Positions 25,825 through 33,334 of a stretch of DNA of 33,334 bases are shown piece after piece. Source of the DNA: an uncultured Pelagibacteraceae bacterium (GTDB lineage Bacteria; Pseudomonadota; Alphaproteobacteria; Pelagibacterales; Pelagibacteraceae); assembly GCA_902616675.1 (NCBI GenBank), contig CACMTV010000007.1, positions 1 through 33,334 on the forward strand, in the 5' to 3' direction. Each line of letters begins with the position of its first letter. Position 1 is the first letter of the stretch. The position numbers were made by a program, and so were the translations under genes. The notes below the pieces were generated by a model. That model saw nothing but the letters and a program-made list of their open reading frames with translations, had not been told where the DNA came from and made no database searches.

Positions 25825-27260
25825 TGAGCGGCAAAATTATAGATACCAATAAAGAGTACAAATATGGATTTACAACTGACATTGAGAGCTTTAAAGCTCC
25901 CAAGGGTTTAAGTGAAGAAACGATTAAATTTATTTCAAAAGAGAAAAAAGAACCAAAATGGTTATTAGATTGGAGACTGAAAGCTTATAAAAGGTTAAAA
26001 TCTTTAAAGGAACCTAATTGGCAAAAACCGAAATATCCTAAAATTGATTATCAGGATCTTTATTATTATTCAGCTCCTAAAAGCACAAAAGAAAAACCAA
26101 AAAGCTTAGCAGAAGTTGATCCAAAACTTATTGAAACTTACAAAAAACTTGGTATTCCTTTAGATGAACAAAAAAGACTGAGCGGGGTAGCAGTTGACGC
26201 TGTTTTTGACTCAGTATCTGTAGCAACTACTTTTAAAGGCGAGCTTACAAAAAAAGGTATTATTTTTTGTTCTATCTCTGAAGCTATACAAAAACATCCT
26301 GATCTAGTGAAAAAATATTTGGGATCAGTAATCCCCTTAACAGATCATTATTTTGCAACATTAAACTCCGCAGTCTTTACTGATGGTTCATTTGTATACA
26401 TACCACCAAACGTAAGATGTCCAATGGAGCTGTCTACTTACTTTAGAATTAATGCTTCACAAACCGGACAATTTGAAAGAACATTAATTATTGCGGACAA
26501 AGGCAGTTATGTGAGTTATCTAGAAGGCTGCACTGCACCTATGAGAGATGAAAATCAATTACATGCTGCTAATGTAGAGCTTGTAGCCCTAGATGATGCT
26601 GAAATTAAATACTCAACAGTGCAAAATTGGTACCCAGGAGATGTGCATGGCAAAGGAGGAATTTACAATTTTGTAACAAAAAGAGGAGCTTGTCGAGGAA
26701 AGAATTCAAAAATTTCGTGGACTCAGGTTGAAACAGGTTCAGCTATAACATGGAAATATCCCAGCTGTATTTTGCAAGGAGATAATTCTGTTGGAGAGTT
26801 TTATTCAATAGCGATTACCAACAATTACCAAAAAGCAGATACTGGCACGAAAATGATCCATTTAGGAAAAAATACAAAAAGTAAAATTATTTCTAAAGGA
26901 ATTTCAGCTGGCAAAGCAGACAATACTTATAGAGGACTAGTTGATATAAATAAAAAAGCAATAAATTCTAGAAATTATACTCAGTGTGACTCTCTTTTAA
27001 TGGGAAACAAATGTGGAGCTCACACAGTTCCATACATTAAAAATAAAAATTCATCTTCAACGATCGAACATGAAGCTACAACTTCAAAAATAAACGAGGA
27101 ACAGCTTTTTTATTGTAATCAAAGAGGTTTAAACCAAGAAGAGGCAGTAAGTTTAATTGTTAATGGTTTTTGTAAAGAGGTTTTACAACAGTTGCCTATG
27201 GAATTCGCGGTAGAAGCTCAAAAGTTAGTCTCAATAAGTTTAGAAGGAAGCGTTGGATAA
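25824..27260 (+). CDS. sufB: Fe-S cluster assembly protein SufB
   Basis: This 478-residue scaffold subunit of the SufBCD complex is where nascent Fe-S clusters form in the cytosol. Typical segments are [48 protein letters not shown] and [12 protein letters not shown]. The C-terminal [18 protein letters not shown] is shared with SufD and places a Cys (FYCNQRG) and a Glu at the cluster-building site. The length matches SufB (about 480). It overlaps iscR and sufC by TAATG junctions, consistent with fixed stoichiometry from one message. Confidence 0.96.
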   Translation: MSGKIIDTNKEYKYGFTTDIESFKAPKGLSEETIKFISKEKKEPKWLLDWRLKAYKRLKSLKEPNWQKPKYPKIDYQDLYYYSAPKSTKEKPKSLAEVDPKLIETYKKLGIPLDEQKRLSGVAVDAVFDSVSVATTFKGELTKKGIIFCSISEAIQKHPDLVKKYLGSVIPLTDHYFATLNSAVFTDGSFVYIPPNVRCPMELSTYFRINASQTGQFERTLIIADKGSYVSYLEGCTAPMRDENQLHAANVELVALDDAEIKYSTVQNWYPGDVHGKGGIYNFVTKRGACRGKNSKISWTQVETGSAITWKYPSCILQGDNSVGEFYSIAITNNYQKADTGTKMIHLGKNTKSKIISKGISAGKADNTYRGLVDINKKAINSRNYTQCDSLLMGNKCGAHTVPYIKNKNSSSTIEHEATTSKINEEQLFYCNQRGLNQEEAVSLIVNGFCKEVLQQLPMEFAVEAQKLVSISLEGSVG

Positions 27261-27994
27261 TGTTAGAAATTAAAAATTTAAAAGCAGAAATTAACAACAA
27301 AAAAATTATCAAAGGTCTCAACCTTAAAATAAGTCAAGGTGAAGTTCATGCTATTATGGGCCCAAATGGATCGGGTAAAAGTACGTTAGCCAATATTTTA
27401 TCTGGTAAACCTGGATATGATATTTCGGGGGATATAAAGTATGAAGGGGAAGATTTAACTCAAATTTCAATAGAAGAGCGGGCTCAAAAAGGCATGTTCT
27501 TAGCTTTTCAATATCCTACAGAAATACCAGGTGTTAATACTAACAACTTTTTAAGAACATCGCTAAATTCAATTAGAAAAGCGAACGGTCATAAAGATAT
27601 AGATGCCATAAGTTTTTTAAAAATCGTAAAAGAAAAAGCTAAAGAACTAAGTATTGACGAAAAATTTTTATCAAGACATTTAAATGTTGGATTTTCAGGT
27701 GGAGAAAAGAAGAAGAACGAAATTCTTCAATTAAAAATATTAGAACCAAAACTTGCAATTTTAGACGAAACTGACTCGGGTCTAGATATTGATGCATTAA
27801 AAATTGTTGCGGATGGCGTCAATTCCTACAAAAATAAAAATAATTCTTTTTTAATTATTACTCACTATCAAAGACTTTTGAATTTTATTAAACCTGATTT
27901 TATACATGTATTATCAGCAGGAAAAATTATAAAAACTGGTTCTAAAGAACTTGGGGAAGAACTGGAAAAAACTGGGTACACAAATCTAATTTAA
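27260..27994 (+). CDS. sufC: Fe-S assembly ATPase SufC
   Basis: This 244-residue ABC-type ATPase powers the SufBCD scaffold. It has Walker A GPNGSGKST (residues 34-42), the Q-loop region FQYPTEIPGV, the signature GFSGGEKKKNEI, Walker B LAILDETDSGLDID (an acidic variant typical of SufC) and the H-loop ITHYQRLL. There is no membrane domain, as expected for SufC. It starts on the sufB stop and ends 2 bases before sufD. Confidence 0.97.
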   Translation: MLEIKNLKAEINNKKIIKGLNLKISQGEVHAIMGPNGSGKSTLANILSGKPGYDISGDIKYEGEDLTQISIEERAQKGMFLAFQYPTEIPGVNTNNFLRTSLNSIRKANGHKDIDAISFLKIVKEKAKELSIDEKFLSRHLNVGFSGGEKKKNEILQLKILEPKLAILDETDSGLDIDALKIVADGVNSYKNKNNSFLIITHYQRLLNFIKPDFIHVLSAGKIIKTGSKELGEELEKTGYTNLI

Positions 27995-27996
27995 TT

Positions 27997-29253
27997 ATGG
28001 AATTAAATTTTAAAATTAAAGATAAATCGGATAAAAGTCTCAAACTAAGAGAGGCAAACCTGTCTACTTTTAAAAAAAAAGGTTTTCCTAATAAAAGAGA
28101 AGAGGATTGGAAGTTTACTGATTTAGAAAAAGTTTTAAGCGAAAATTTTAAAGAACTGCATAATAAGCAAATAGATAATAAAAAACCAAGTATTCAAGAT
28201 TTAAAAATAAGTCATAATTCAATAACACTAGTTAACGGAAAATTAGAGTCTTTTGATTTTAAATCTGAAAATTTAAAAGATGAAAATTGTTTTAAAATAA
28301 ATGAATTTCATCTTGATCAGCACTTAAATTTTGCAAATGAATTAAAAGATAACCGAATGCAAAATCTTAATACCGCATTACACGAAGGTGGATTTTACTT
28401 AAATATTAAATCAGATTATAAATTTAAATACCCTATAGTAATTTATAATTATTTTACTGGTGTTTTGAAAAATAAAATAATTAATAACTCAGAGACTATT
28501 ACTATGTCAAAGAACTCTGATGCTACAATAATAGAATATTTAATAGATGAGTCAGAAGGTAATTTTTTTAAAAACACATTTAAATATATTAATCTAGAAG
28601 AAAATGCTTCTCTTAACTATTATTTCGTAAATAAAAACGAAAGTAATAATTTTTTTTATGAATTTTCAAAAGTTGAGTTATTGAAAAATTCAAATTTTAA
28701 AAAATATTTATTCTCATCCGGTATGAAATTCGGAAAATTTGAAAGCAATATCAAACTAAACGGAATGAATTCTTGTGGCGAGGTCTATTCAGGATTATTT
28801 TTAGGAATTAACAACCATCAAGAAATTAAAACAAATATTCAACATTTAAAACCAAATTGTCAAAGTCATCAAGATATCAAAAACGTTCTTGCTTCAGGTA
28901 GCAAAGGAGTGTTTCAAGGTAAAGTCTTTGTAGATAGCATAGCACAAAAAACTAACGCTTATCAATTAAGCAAGGGTCTTTTGCTTGATGAAGAATCCGA
29001 ATTTAGCACGAAGCCTGAACTTGAAATTTATGCTGACGATGTAAAATGTTCTCACGGATCAACTTCAGGAAATATCGATAAAGAAGCTTTATTTTATTTA
29101 AAAGCAAGAGGAATAAAGGAAAAAGAAGCTATAAAAATGATTATAAAAGGATTTTTAGAGAGTGTTCTAGAAAAAATTAAAGATAAAGACATAACAGATA
29201 TTTTATTAAACCATTTTAATAAGCATATAAAATATGAATATAGATCAAATTAA
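27997..29253 (+). CDS. sufD: Fe-S cluster assembly protein SufD
   Basis: This 418-residue partner of SufB forms the SufBC2D complex. The N-terminal helical region contains FPNKREEDWKFTDL, a SufD hallmark. The middle is a right-handed beta-helix region. The C-terminal part (QSHQDIKNVL, KGVFQGKVFV, DDVKCSHGSTSGNIDKEALFYL, ARGI) carries the conserved His of the SufB-SufD interface in CSHGST. The N-terminal half is divergent and Asn/Lys-rich. Its end overlaps the sufS start by 20 bases. Confidence 0.93.
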   Translation: MELNFKIKDKSDKSLKLREANLSTFKKKGFPNKREEDWKFTDLEKVLSENFKELHNKQIDNKKPSIQDLKISHNSITLVNGKLESFDFKSENLKDENCFKINEFHLDQHLNFANELKDNRMQNLNTALHEGGFYLNIKSDYKFKYPIVIYNYFTGVLKNKIINNSETITMSKNSDATIIEYLIDESEGNFFKNTFKYINLEENASLNYYFVNKNESNNFFYEFSKVELLKNSNFKKYLFSSGMKFGKFESNIKLNGMNSCGEVYSGLFLGINNHQEIKTNIQHLKPNCQSHQDIKNVLASGSKGVFQGKVFVDSIAQKTNAYQLSKGLLLDEESEFSTKPELEIYADDVKCSHGSTSGNIDKEALFYLKARGIKEKEAIKMIIKGFLESVLEKIKDKDITDILLNHFNKHIKYEYRSN

Positions 29254-30451
29254 AAATAATTTTCCAATATTCAAAAAAAAAATAAATAATAAACCTTTAG
29301 TTTATTTAGATAGCGCTAATTCTTCTCAAAAACCTAAATCTGTTATTGATAGAATGTCCTATTTCTATGAGAACGAATTTTCAAATGTTGGTAGAAGTGT
29401 TCATTCATTAGCTGTTACCGCAACAAATAGATTTGAAGAAACTAGAGATCTTGTAAAAAAATTTATAAATGCAAAGCATAGAGAAGAGATAATATTCACT
29501 AAGGGTGCTACAGAAGGAATAAATTTAGTAGCAAATTCCTTCGGAGAAAAATATATAAATGAGGGAGACGAGATTATTCTTACAGAATTAGAGCATCACT
29601 CGAATTATGTTCCTTGGCATTATTTAAGAAATAAAAAAAAGGCAGTAATAAAATTCGCAAAAATTAATGAAAATCTTGAAATACAAATAGATGAAATAAA
29701 AAAATTAATTACGAATAAAACTAAGATAATAGCTATTACTCATATATCAAATGTTACAGGTGGAATAACCCCTTTAAAAGAAATTATTGATCTTGCTTCA
29801 TCAAAAAAAATTCCTGTTTTGGTAGATGGAACGCAAGGCGCACCCCACTTAAAATTAGATATGCAAAAATTAGGATGTGATTTTTACGTAATATCTTGCC
29901 ATAAGTTATACGGGCCTAATGGACTAGGAATTCTTTATGGAAAGAAAAAATGGTTAGATGAAATGCCTCCTTATCAAGGTGGTGGAGGAATGATAGATGA
30001 GGTAAAAAAAGAAAATATTACGTTTGCTGAAAGTCCAACAAAATTTGAAGCTGGCACAATGCAAACTGCTGAAGTAGTTGCGTTCAGTGAGTCAATAAAA
30101 CTAATTGAAAAAATTGGTTTAGATAAAATCTCTGAAAATGAAAATGATGTCCTAAGATATGGGATAGATAAAATAAGAAAAAATAATTCAATAAATTTAG
30201 TTGGTGATCCAAAAAATAAAGCTTCTGTGATATCATTTACTTTAAAAGGAATTCACCCGCATGACATTGCAACAATTCTTGATGATGATGGAGTTGCTAT
30301 AAGAGCTGGGCATCATTGTTGTCAAATATTACATGAAAAAATTGGCATGTCTGCTACTGCTAGAGCCTCTATAGGACTATATAATACAAAAGAAGATATT
30401 GATATTTTAATTAATGCAATAGAAAAATGTAAAAAGGTTTTTAAAATATAA
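29234..30451 (+). CDS. sufS: cysteine desulfurase SufS
   Basis: This 405-residue PLP enzyme takes sulfur from cysteine for cluster assembly. The PLP lysine is Lys224 in SCHKLYGPNG, and the PLP-stacking and binding motifs TEGINLVANS and ELEHHSNYVPW are present. The persulfide cysteine lies in RAGHHCCQ (Cys362 by alignment with the GHHCA of group II enzymes; Cys363 follows). Group II enzymes need an activator; the neighbouring SufU-type protein is the likely partner, as no SufE is in the operon. It overlaps sufD by 20 bases and sufU by a TAATG junction. Confidence 0.95.
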   Translation: MNIDQIKNNFPIFKKKINNKPLVYLDSANSSQKPKSVIDRMSYFYENEFSNVGRSVHSLAVTATNRFEETRDLVKKFINAKHREEIIFTKGATEGINLVANSFGEKYINEGDEIILTELEHHSNYVPWHYLRNKKKAVIKFAKINENLEIQIDEIKKLITNKTKIIAITHISNVTGGITPLKEIIDLASSKKIPVLVDGTQGAPHLKLDMQKLGCDFYVISCHKLYGPNGLGILYGKKKWLDEMPPYQGGGGMIDEVKKENITFAESPTKFEAGTMQTAEVVAFSESIKLIEKIGLDKISENENDVLRYGIDKIRKNNSINLVGDPKNKASVISFTLKGIHPHDIATILDDDGVAIRAGHHCCQILHEKIGMSATARASIGLYNTKEDIDILINAIEKCKKVFKI

Positions 30452-30891
30452 TGGAATTAAAAGAGTTATATCAAGAAATAATTTTGGATCATGGAAAAAA
30501 TCCAAGAAATTTTGGCAAATGTAAAGATTTCACCAGTGATGCAAAGGGCCACAATCCTCTTTGTGGTGACAAGGTTCATATTTACGCTCAATTGGATAAA
30601 AACAAAAAAATTTTAGATCTTAGTTTTGAAGGTGAAGGTTGTGCAATTTCTTTAGCTTCAGCTTCTATTTTAACGGATATTTTGAAAGGCAAAGATTTTA
30701 ATTTAGCTAAAGCTATTACTGATAATTTTTTGAACTTAATTAAAGAAAATAAATCAATAACGTTAAATAGTTTAAACGAAGATCAAAAGACAACTTTGAT
30801 GTCATTGTCAGGAGTGAAAGATTTTCCAATGAGAGTTAAGTGCGCAACAATGGCTTGGCATACACTATCCTCAGTTTTGGAGAAAAAATAA
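30451..30891 (+). CDS. sufU: SufU-type Fe-S assembly protein (IscU fold)
   Basis: This 146-residue IscU-fold protein has Cys38-Gly-Asp40, Cys64 and Cys131 as the conserved metal/sulfur ligands. The 66-residue gap between the second and third cysteines contains the insertion that distinguishes SufU from IscU (about 42 in IscU). The C-terminal LSGVKDFPMRVKCATMAWHTL is typical of SufU. In Bacillus, zinc-bound SufU accepts sulfur from SufS; that role is inferred here from the SufS neighbour and absence of SufE. It overlaps both neighbours by TAATG. Confidence 0.9.
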   Translation: MELKELYQEIILDHGKNPRNFGKCKDFTSDAKGHNPLCGDKVHIYAQLDKNKKILDLSFEGEGCAISLASASILTDILKGKDFNLAKAITDNFLNLIKENKSITLNSLNEDQKTTLMSLSGVKDFPMRVKCATMAWHTLSSVLEKK

Positions 30892-31190
30892 TGAAAATTA
30901 AAGAAAAAATAATTGCTGAAATTAAAAAAGTTTATGATCCTGAAATACCGGTAAATATTTATGATTTAGGTTTAATCTACAATATTGAGGTCAAAAATGA
31001 GAACGAAGCTTACATTGAAATGACATTAACAAGTCCAAACTGTCCAGTAGCTGACAGTTTACCTAAGATGGTAAAAGAAAATATCAATTCCATAGATGAA
31101 ATAAAGAAAGTAGATTTAAAATTAGTCTGGAGTCCTCCTTGGACAAAAGATATGATGAGCGAAGAGGCAAAATTAGAATTAAATTTATGA
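30891..31190 (+). CDS. sufT: SufT-like DUF59 (MIP18-family) Fe-S assembly factor
   Basis: This 99-residue MIP18/DUF59 protein carries the family motifs YDPEIPVNIYDLGLIY and TLTSPNCPVADSLP, with one conserved cysteine in the latter, and ends with a VWSPPWTKDMMSEEA segment. Such proteins assist Fe-S maturation, probably in delivery of clusters to target proteins. The ATG at 30891 overlaps the sufU stop (TAATG); an earlier in-frame ATG at 30840 lies within sufU and is rejected. Its TGA stop overlaps the sufA start (ATGA). Confidence 0.9.
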   Translation: MKIKEKIIAEIKKVYDPEIPVNIYDLGLIYNIEVKNENEAYIEMTLTSPNCPVADSLPKMVKENINSIDEIKKVDLKLVWSPPWTKDMMSEEAKLELNL

Positions 31191-31522
31191 ACGAACAAAT
31201 AATTAAATTATCTGATACTGCAGCTGCTAGAATCAAAGAAATTATGTCTAACGCAGATAATAAAACCATTGGTGTCAGAATTGGAGTAAAATCTGGAGGT
31301 TGCGCTGGCATGAGCTATTCTATGGAATATGCTAAAGATAAAAAAGTAAATGACGAAGTTATTGAGGATAAAGGAGTAAAAGTTTTCATAGACCCTGCTG
31401 CTATCATTTATCTTTTAGGAACAGAAATGGACTATAAAAAAGAAAAATTTTCCTCACAATTTGTTTTTAAAAATCCGAACGAAACTGAACGTTGTGGATG
31501 TGGAGAGTCTTTTAAAATTTAA
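31187..31522 (+). CDS. sufA: A-type Fe-S carrier SufA/IscA
   Basis: This 111-residue A-type carrier shows the three conserved cysteines: Cys39 in GVKSGGCAGMSY and Cys103/Cys105 in ERCGCGESF. These bind an Fe-S cluster during transfer from the scaffold to apoproteins. The start ATG at 31187 overlaps the sufT stop (ATGA). An in-frame start at 31139 would read through sufT and add 16 basic residues, so I rejected it. It is last in the operon; its stop is 2 bases from the stop of convergent glnA. Confidence 0.93.
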   Translation: MNEQIIKLSDTAAARIKEIMSNADNKTIGVRIGVKSGGCAGMSYSMEYAKDKKVNDEVIEDKGVKVFIDPAAIIYLLGTEMDYKKEKFSSQFVFKNPNETERCGCGESFKI

Positions 31523-31524
31523 GT

Positions 31525-32931
31525 TTACTGACTGTAATACATCTCAAACTCTATTGGATGAGGTGTATGTTCAAATTTGTAAATTTCTTGAAATTTCAAA
31601 TCTATGTAAGCATCTATTTGATCGTCAGTAAAAACTCCACCTTGAGTTAAAAATTTTCTATCTTTATCTAAACTTTCCATTGCTTCTCTCAATGAACCAC
31701 AAACTGTTGGAAGTTTTTTTACTTCATCTTCACCTAAGGTATAAAGATCTTTGTCAAAAGCTTTACCCGGATCAATTTTATTTTTAATACCGTCTATTCC
31801 AGCCATTAACATTGATGCAAAAGTTAAGTATGGATTTCCTGCTGCATCTGGGAATCTTATTTCCATTCTTGCAGCTTTTGGATTCATTGTAATTGGAATT
31901 CTACACGATGCCGATCTATTTCTAGCTGAGTAAGCTAATATAACAGGAGCTTCAAAACCAGGAATTAATCTTTTATAACTATTCGTAGTAGCATTCGAGA
32001 ATGCGTTTATAGCTTTAGCGTGTTTTAATATACCACCTATATAATGTAAGGCTGTTTTTGATAATCCCGCGTATTCTTTACCCATAAATAAAGGTGTGCT
32101 TCCTTTCCAAATGGATTGGTGACAGTGCATTCCTGAGCCGTTGTCGCCCTTAACAGGTTTAGGCATAAATGTAGCAGTTTTGCCAAAAGAATTTGTAACC
32201 ATTTGTACTGCGTATTTATATAACTGAACATTATCTGCCATATCAGTTAAAGTACCAAAATACATTCCTAATTCATGCTGCGAAGGAGCAACTTCGTGGT
32301 GGTGTTTTTCAACTTTAACACCCATATCTTTCAAAGCTTTTAAATATTCACTTCTCATGTCTTGAGCACTGTCTACAGGAGGCACAGGAAAATATCCCCC
32401 TTTGATACCTGGTCTGTGGCCAAGATTACCATTCTCATATTTCTTACCAGTGTTGTATGGCCCTTCTGAACTATCAATTGCAAAACTTGTTTCGTTCATA
32501 TCATTTTTAAACCTTACATCATCAAAAACGAAAAATTCTGGCTCTGGACCAAAAAAAGCTTTATCTCCAATTCCTGACTCTTTTAAATATTTCTCAGCTT
32601 TTTTTGCAGTTCCCCTTGGATCTCTACCGTAAGGATCTTTTTTAACAGCATCCATTATGTCACAAAAAATATTTAATGTAGTGTGAGAGTTAAAGGGATC
32701 TATGATTGGCCTAGATAAATCTGGTTTTAAAATCATGTCAGACTCATTTATTGCTTTCCATCCGGCGATAGAAGATCCGTCAAAAAAGACGCCCTTTTCC
32801 AGCATGTCTTCATCTACGACCGTGCTGTCCATCGTAAGATGTTGTAGTTTACCTTTTGGGTCAGTAAATCGAAGATCTACAAATTCAACTTCTTTATCTT
32901 TAATTAGTTTTTTTATTTTGTCAGCGCTCAT
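31525..32931 (-). CDS. glnA: glutamine synthetase type I
   Basis: This 468-residue enzyme makes glutamine from glutamate, ammonia and ATP, the main ammonium-assimilation step. The family signatures FDGSSIAGW, GPEPEFFVFD, NGSGMHCHQS and the substrate loop FSNATTNSYKRLIPG are present. Tyr397 in KDLYTLGED sits at the adenylylation position of E. coli GlnA, so GlnE-type control is plausible. The length equals that of the E. coli enzyme (about 469). No glnB lies beside it: it is monocistronic in this window and convergent with sufA. Confidence 0.97.
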   Translation of the reverse strand: MSADKIKKLIKDKEVEFVDLRFTDPKGKLQHLTMDSTVVDEDMLEKGVFFDGSSIAGWKAINESDMILKPDLSRPIIDPFNSHTTLNIFCDIMDAVKKDPYGRDPRGTAKKAEKYLKESGIGDKAFFGPEPEFFVFDDVRFKNDMNETSFAIDSSEGPYNTGKKYENGNLGHRPGIKGGYFPVPPVDSAQDMRSEYLKALKDMGVKVEKHHHEVAPSQHELGMYFGTLTDMADNVQLYKYAVQMVTNSFGKTATFMPKPVKGDNGSGMHCHQSIWKGSTPLFMGKEYAGLSKTALHYIGGILKHAKAINAFSNATTNSYKRLIPGFEAPVILAYSARNRSASCRIPITMNPKAARMEIRFPDAAGNPYLTFASMLMAGIDGIKNKIDPGKAFDKDLYTLGEDEVKKLPTVCGSLREAMESLDKDRKFLTQGGVFTDDQIDAYIDLKFQEIYKFEHTPHPIEFEMYYSQ

Positions 32932-32963
32932 AAATTAAATTTAGAGTTTCATAACAGAATATA

Positions 32964-32969
32964 ATTATA
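32964..32969 (-). promoter_or_regulatory. candidate -10 box of glnA
   Basis: A perfect TATAAT on the minus strand, about 33 bases upstream of the glnA ATG. No good -35 hexamer lies at 16-18 bases, which could mean an activator-dependent promoter or a chance match. I saw no sigma-54 type GG-N10-GC element. Confidence 0.3.
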
Positions 32970-33000
32970 GAATAACCTCTAATAAAATGATATCAGCTAT

Positions 33001-33016
33001 GCATCAAAAGCATCAA
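33001..33016. repeat. tandem GCATCAA repeat between glnA and the EamA gene
   Basis: GCATCAA occurs at 33001-33007 and again at 33010-33016, a 9-base period close to one helical turn. It lies upstream of the glnA -10 candidate and 22 bases before the divergent transporter gene, where a regulator could act on either. It could equally be chance. Confidence 0.35.
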
Positions 33017-33037
33017 TACAATTTTTAATTGCATATT

Positions 33038-33334
33038 ATGAGAGAAGCTAATTCATTTGATATTTTTTTACTGGTATTGCTGGGCTTAATTTGGGGTTCT
33101 TCTTTTTTTAATATCAAAATTGCTACTTATTCTTATGAGCCAATTACTTTAGCATTAGTTAGAGTAATTTTCGCGAGTGTGCCCTTAATCCTTCTTTGCA
33201 AGTTTAAAAATATAAAAATAGAAGCTTTTTCTAAAGAATGGAAGTATTATGCTTTAATAGGACTTTGTAACATAACTATCCCATTTATATTAATAGCTCT
33301 TGGTACAAGTAAAATTAATAGTTATTTAGCTGCT
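33038..33334 (+). CDS. EamA-family (drug/metabolite transporter) permease, N-terminal part
   Basis: The gene is cut by the window end; 99 codons are visible from the ATG at 33038. The first helix, LLVLLGLIWGSSFF, is the EamA hallmark. It is followed by PITLALVRVIFASVPL (helix 2) and a third helix, ALIGLCNITIPFILIALGTS. DMT-superfamily members have ten helices in two EamA repeats and export metabolites; the substrate cannot be read from sequence. It is divergent from glnA with a 106-base gap, and no Shine-Dalgarno sequence is seen. Confidence 0.88.
   Translation, partial: MREANSFDIFLLVLLGLIWGSSFFNIKIATYSYEPITLALVRVIFASVPLILLCKFKNIKIEAFSKEWKYYALIGLCNITIPFILIALGTSKINSYLAA

Noticed and set aside
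30840-30890. Longer N-terminus for the SufT-like protein
   Set aside because: It lies inside sufU in another frame; the TAATG junction at 30889-30893 gives the family-like start.
31139-31186. Longer N-terminus for SufA
   Set aside because: The extra 16 residues are an out-of-frame reading of the sufT 3' end; the ATGA overlap at 31187 gives the typical start.
33019-33031. CAATT-TTT-AATTG palindrome as a terminator
   Set aside because: The stem is five A+T-rich pairs with no U-tract in a terminator position, and it lies between two gene starts, not ends.

Overview
The window looks like a streamlined, free-living alphaproteobacterium, most likely a SAR11 (Pelagibacterales) or similar lineage. 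The evidence is strong A+T bias (about 70% by eye), almost no intergenic DNA (longest gap 138 bases), and gene content and order typical of Alphaproteobacteria: aroQ-accB-accC next to a DUF2155/NDUFA12 pair, RNase E/PBP1A/prfB, tyrS/anmK, and an iscR-sufBCDS cluster. The species cannot be fixed without a search.

Layout. Bases 1-2599 (minus): lptF, lptG and the start of lptD, for LPS export. 2731-4591 (plus): pepA and ndk. 4593-6172 (minus): purN and purM. 6198-9679 (plus): a DUF2066-like exported protein, hda and aspS. 9676-10491 (minus): a standalone protein resembling the C-terminal part of class II ribonucleotide reductase. 10585-11437 (plus): an NDUFA12 homologue and a DUF2155 protein. 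11434-13637 (minus): accC, accB and aroQ. 13670-14651 (plus): thiS and thiG. 14644-16479 (minus): RNase E/G. 16618-22226 (plus): PBP1A, prfB with a programmed +1 frameshift, and an AsmA/YhdP-like protein. 22219-23454 (minus): tyrS. 23512-24633 (plus): anmK. 24630-25286 (minus): an alpha/beta hydrolase. 25417-31522 (plus): an eight-gene Fe-S assembly operon, iscR-sufB-sufC-sufD-sufS-sufU-sufT-sufA. 31525-32931 (minus): glnA. 33038-end (plus): the start of an EamA-family transporter.

The genes are nearly all housekeeping: envelope assembly, purine, fatty-acid, aromatic and thiamine synthesis, tRNA charging, translation termination, RNA decay, replication control, Fe-S biogenesis and nitrogen assimilation. 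I found no tRNA or rRNA genes, CRISPR arrays, insertion sequences, prophage or toxin-antitoxin genes, and nothing that looks like a new multi-gene system.

The points most worth a second look are the orphan NrdJ-like C-terminal protein, an RNase E/G without the CPxC zinc-link, the intact RF2 frameshift site, a SufU-type scaffold in a proteobacterial SUF operon, the consistent collision of convergent genes stop codon to stop codon, and the lack of Shine-Dalgarno sequences ahead of most transcription units.
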